From Candidatus Nitrosopumilus sp. (GTDB lineage Archaea > Thermoproteota > Nitrososphaeria > Nitrososphaerales > Nitrosopumilaceae), in contig JAOTSS010000016.1 of the NCBI GenBank assembly GCA_029864805.1, positions 1 to 34,748 on the forward strand: a DNA stretch of 34,748 bases, given 5' to 3'. This document shows positions 33,173 through 34,748 of the stretch, one piece after another (within the stretch, counting starts at the first letter, position 1; each line of letters starts with the position of its first letter). A model generated the notes under the pieces. That model was not told where the DNA came from. It was given only the letters and a program-made list of their open reading frames with translations, and searched no databases. Made by a program: the position numbers and the translations under genes.

Positions 33173-33358
33173 TTATTTTGCTGTAATGGTCAGTTTTCCA
33201 GTTAAGGAAACCGTACCTGTTGGGATTACTTTGCCCTCTTTTTCGATCTTACCTTGCATCTCAAGATTCTCAAAATCATAAGTGATTGAGGCGTGCTTTT
33301 GTGTAAGTTTGTCAAAGATTTCGGCCAGTAAATTTGCCCACTCTTGTTCCTCTGCCAT
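33173..33358 (-). CDS. small beta-rich protein, first gene of the epimerase operon
   Basis: This 61-residue protein has an N-terminal helix (EEQEWANLLAEIFDKLTQK) followed by a beta meander (ITYDFENLEMQGKIEKEG, then VSLTGKLTITAK). ATG start; it has a leaderless-type promoter with a TATA box at about 33379-33387 and two CACTAG boxes. Not recognised. Confidence 0.7.
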   Translation of the reverse strand: MAEEQEWANLLAEIFDKLTQKHASITYDFENLEMQGKIEKEGKVIPTGTVSLTGKLTITAK

Positions 33359-33405
33359 GACTGTTTAGTTTATTTATGATATTTAAGATAGTAATAGAAC
33401 TAATT

Positions 33406-33416
33406 CTAGTGCTAAT
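33406..33416 (-). promoter_or_regulatory. CACTAG box, promoter-proximal copy, epimerase operon
   Basis: Read along the operon the element is ATTAGCACTAG. It ends 18 bases before the TATA-like CTTAAATAT (33379-33387) and 47 bases before the ATG at 33358. Confidence 0.7.
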
Positions 33417-33423
33417 AAATATT

Positions 33424-33434
33424 CTAGTGGAAAT
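33424..33434 (-). promoter_or_regulatory. CACTAG box, distal copy, epimerase operon
   Basis: Read along the operon the element is ATTTCCACTAG, a near match in the same orientation and exactly 18 bases further upstream than the proximal copy. The two sit on slightly different faces of the helix. Confidence 0.55.
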
Positions 33435-33517
33435 ATCTGAATATTTGAAATAATCAGGTAAGGTTGGGTTATTTTGAATTAAAAGTTGTATTTTATCTCA
33501 AAAAGAAAGTTTTCAAG

Positions 33518-33527
33518 TTAGCACTAG
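33518..33527 (+). promoter_or_regulatory. CACTAG box upstream of the zinc-ribbon/PPOX operon
   Basis: The gene strand reads TTAGCACTAG, 16 bases before the TATA-like TATTAATAT (33544-33552) and 47 bases before the ATG at 33575. This copy is on the opposite strand to those of the epimerase operon, as expected for the divergent gene. Confidence 0.7.
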
Positions 33528-33574
33528 TATTAATTCTGAGCATTATTAATATGTAAAAAATTTATAATTATGCC

Positions 33575-33682
33575 ATGAGTGTGATTTTGCTACAAAAATG
33601 TAATGAGTGTGGAAAAGAGTTCCAAGAATGGTCTTGTGATTATTGTTACACCAAGTTTATTATTAAAAAAATGGAATACTGA
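33575..33682 (+). CDS. tiny zinc-ribbon protein
   Basis: This 35-residue ORF has two zinc knuckles: CNECGKEF at about 9-16 and CDYC at about 21-24, with an aromatic/basic end (YTKFIIKKMEY). ATG start; its stop is 2 bases from the next ATG, so it is probably co-translated with the PPOX gene. Its promoter carries the CACTAG box and a TATA box at leaderless spacing, which supports it as a real gene. Confidence 0.7.
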   Translation: MSVILLQKCNECGKEFQEWSCDYCYTKFIIKKMEY

Positions 33683-33684
33683 AC

Positions 33685-34119
33685 ATGGAGAAATTAGATC
33701 GCGAAGAAATATCTAAATTCATTTCAGATGCAATAATTCCAATACGAATTGCTTTCATCAAGCCAAATGGAACCCCCAATGTGATCTCTTTATGGTTTGA
33801 ACAAATTCATGGAAAGATTTACTGTGCTACACAAAAATCAGCAAAGATTGTTTCTTATCTTCAAAAAAACCCTGTCTGTGGGTTTGAGATAGCAGCCGAT
33901 AAACCACCTTACAAAGGAATACGTGGTGAAGGAACTGTTCAAATTTTAAATGACAAAGGAATAGACATTCTTGAGATTTTGATGGACAAGTATTTGGAAG
34001 ATAAAGAGTCTACATTATCAAAATATCTAAAAACGAATTCAAACACAGAAGTTGCAATAGAGATCACACCTCAAAAAATTCACAGCTATGACTATTCCAA
34101 AAGAATGAAGGATGTATGA
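33685..34119 (+). CDS. pyridoxamine 5'-phosphate oxidase-fold flavoprotein
   Basis: This 144-residue split-barrel protein begins with a helix (REEISKFISDAIIPIRIAFI). The typical PPOX pattern follows: PNGTPNVISLWFEQIHGKIY, then CATQKSAKIVSYLQKNP (about 48-64), GEGTVQIL and the closing AIEITPQKIHSYDY. Members bind FMN, F420 or heme. In this position an F420- or FMN-dependent reductase is plausible; substrate unknown. Its stop overlaps the next start (ATGA). Confidence 0.82.
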   Translation: MEKLDREEISKFISDAIIPIRIAFIKPNGTPNVISLWFEQIHGKIYCATQKSAKIVSYLQKNPVCGFEIAADKPPYKGIRGEGTVQILNDKGIDILEILMDKYLEDKESTLSKYLKTNSNTEVAIEITPQKIHSYDYSKRMKDV

Positions 34120-34253
34120 TGGAAGATCAAGGGTGTCCTACTTGCGGCTCTAAAAACTTTGGAAATATAGAGATGAAGAAAAATCATAATGGAGTTACAA
34201 CATGGAAAAAACAGTGTTACAATTGTAAAAAATTCTGGTATGCAGAATCTTGA
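34116..34253 (+). CDS. tiny zinc-ribbon protein
   Basis: This 45-residue ORF (44 from the second ATG at 34119) overlaps the PPOX gene stop by 4 bases. It has CPTCGSKNFG near 7-16 and CYNCKKFWY near 34-42, a compact zinc ribbon resembling transposase- or Trm112-like C4 ribbons, followed by a short acidic end. Third gene of the plus-strand operon; the TFB promoter follows. Confidence 0.68.
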   Translation: MMEDQGCPTCGSKNFGNIEMKKNHNGVTTWKKQCYNCKKFWYAES

Positions 34254-34275
34254 AATGCAATATTTTGTATTTTGC

Positions 34276-34285
34276 TTAGCACTAT
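34276..34285 (+). promoter_or_regulatory. CACTAG-like box upstream of the TFB gene
   Basis: The gene strand reads TTAGCACTAT, one mismatch from TTAGCACTAG, 17 bases before the TATA-like GTTAAAATT (34303-34311) and 49 bases before the ATG at 34335. Orientation and spacing match the other copies. Confidence 0.55.
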
Positions 34286-34334
34286 GCAAAAAATTACTCG
34301 TGGTTAAAATTCAGTAAATTCCAATTATTATCAT

Positions 34335-34748
34335 ATGATTACAGAACGTTTGGATAAAACATGTGTCCACTTTCTCAAGGTTACAGATACAATAACGGGA
34401 GAGATAACATGTGGCAATTGTGGAGTTGTGTTATCTGACAAAACCATTGATTTTGGACCAGAAAATGCTACTCATACTATGGATGAGTATCAGAATAGTG
34501 CAAGGACAGGACAAAAAATATCATTAAAGATGGCTGACATGGGGCTTTCTACTTTAATTCAAGCACAAGACAGGGATTCTTCTGGAAAACTTCTCTCAGG
34601 GTATAACAAGCAGTCATTTCACCGTCTGAGAATGTGGGATAGAAACAGCAGATCTGCTATCACCAAGCAGTCATACATCAAGGCATTCACATTTCTTGAT
34701 GGGATACGCTCCAAACTTGGATTGCCTGAGCATGTTGTAGAAAAATCA
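34335..34748 (+). CDS. tfb: transcription initiation factor B (TFB), 5' part, runs off the window
   Basis: The first 138 residues of a TFB are present; the gene continues past the end of the window. The zinc ribbon has Cys10 and His12 with CGNC at 26-29 in place of the usual two CxxC pairs. The B-reader/B-linker is SARTGQKISLKMADMGLSTL, ending in SGYNKQSFHRLRMWDRNSRS, and the first cyclin fold begins at about 108. TFB recruits RNA polymerase to TATA-bound TBP; thaumarchaea usually carry several TFBs that can act like alternative sigma factors. ATG start, TATA at leaderless spacing, CACTAG-like box. Confidence 0.92.
   Translation, partial: MITERLDKTCVHFLKVTDTITGEITCGNCGVVLSDKTIDFGPENATHTMDEYQNSARTGQKISLKMADMGLSTLIQAQDRDSSGKLLSGYNKQSFHRLRMWDRNSRSAITKQSYIKAFTFLDGIRSKLGLPEHVVEKS

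Noticed and set aside
1..34748. CRISPR arrays, insertion sequences, prophage genes, replication origin
   Set aside because: No regularly spaced repeats, transposase, integrase, phage structural gene or Orc1/Cdc6 gene is visible; the island is defined by gene content and the shared element, not by mobile-element signatures.

Overview
The window looks like chromosomal DNA of a mesophilic, AT-rich ammonia-oxidising archaeon (Nitrososphaerota/Thaumarchaeota, Nitrosopumilus- or Nitrosarchaeum-like). The reasons are archaeal information-processing and lipid genes (Cdc48, EF-1B with its zinc-ribbon partner, Pth2, archaeal TruD, geranylgeranyl reductase, pyruvoyl arginine decarboxylase, a TFB), very compact gene packing, many TTG/GTG starts, and TATA-like boxes about 25-28 bases upstream of start codons, as expected for leaderless mRNAs. 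The assignment is inferred; no rRNA or amo gene lies in the window.

Layout. 1-8.3 kb is mostly housekeeping: heme o synthase, the minus-strand run zinc ribbon / EF-1B / Cdc48 / small winged-helix-like protein, a geranylgeranyl-reductase-family flavoprotein, Pth2, a secreted Vgb-like propeller protein and TruD. 8.3-12.2 kb holds small membrane and zinc-binding proteins and a zinc alcohol dehydrogenase. 12.3-20.3 kb has a DUF255/thioredoxin-fold protein, secreted proteins (one with a PEF-type C-terminal anchor), a lone Lrp/AsnC effector domain, a DEAD-box helicase with a hairpin in its leader, a DsbA-like thioredoxin and tRNA-Thr(TGT). 20.4-26.8 kb has PvlArgDC, membrane proteins, a candidate small RNA with an 11-bp perfect hairpin, an M3 oligopeptidase, a UBP-type zinc-finger protein, inorganic pyrophosphatase and an FMN reductase.

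27.3-34.7 kb is accessory in character: short genes, many tiny zinc-ribbon proteins, a T4 endonuclease V-like pyrimidine-dimer glycosylase, a DICT-type sensory domain protein, an IsdG/ABM-fold monooxygenase, a PPOX-fold flavoprotein, an operon ending in a membrane-tailed SDR epimerase, and the start of a TFB gene that runs off the end.

Main discovery. A conserved element, read along the gene as ATTASCACTAG (S = C/G), sits at seven promoters in 28.2-34.3 kb plus one weaker case at 9.89 kb. It always has the same orientation toward its gene, lies about 15-20 bases upstream of the TATA box, and in six cases 47-49 bases upstream of the start codon. It precedes the glycosylase, DICT, epimerase, zinc-ribbon, PPOX and TFB genes. 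This looks like an undescribed regulon, possibly for light/UV or oxidative stress, that includes its own TFB. Function and trigger are inference; element and spacing are read directly from the sequence.
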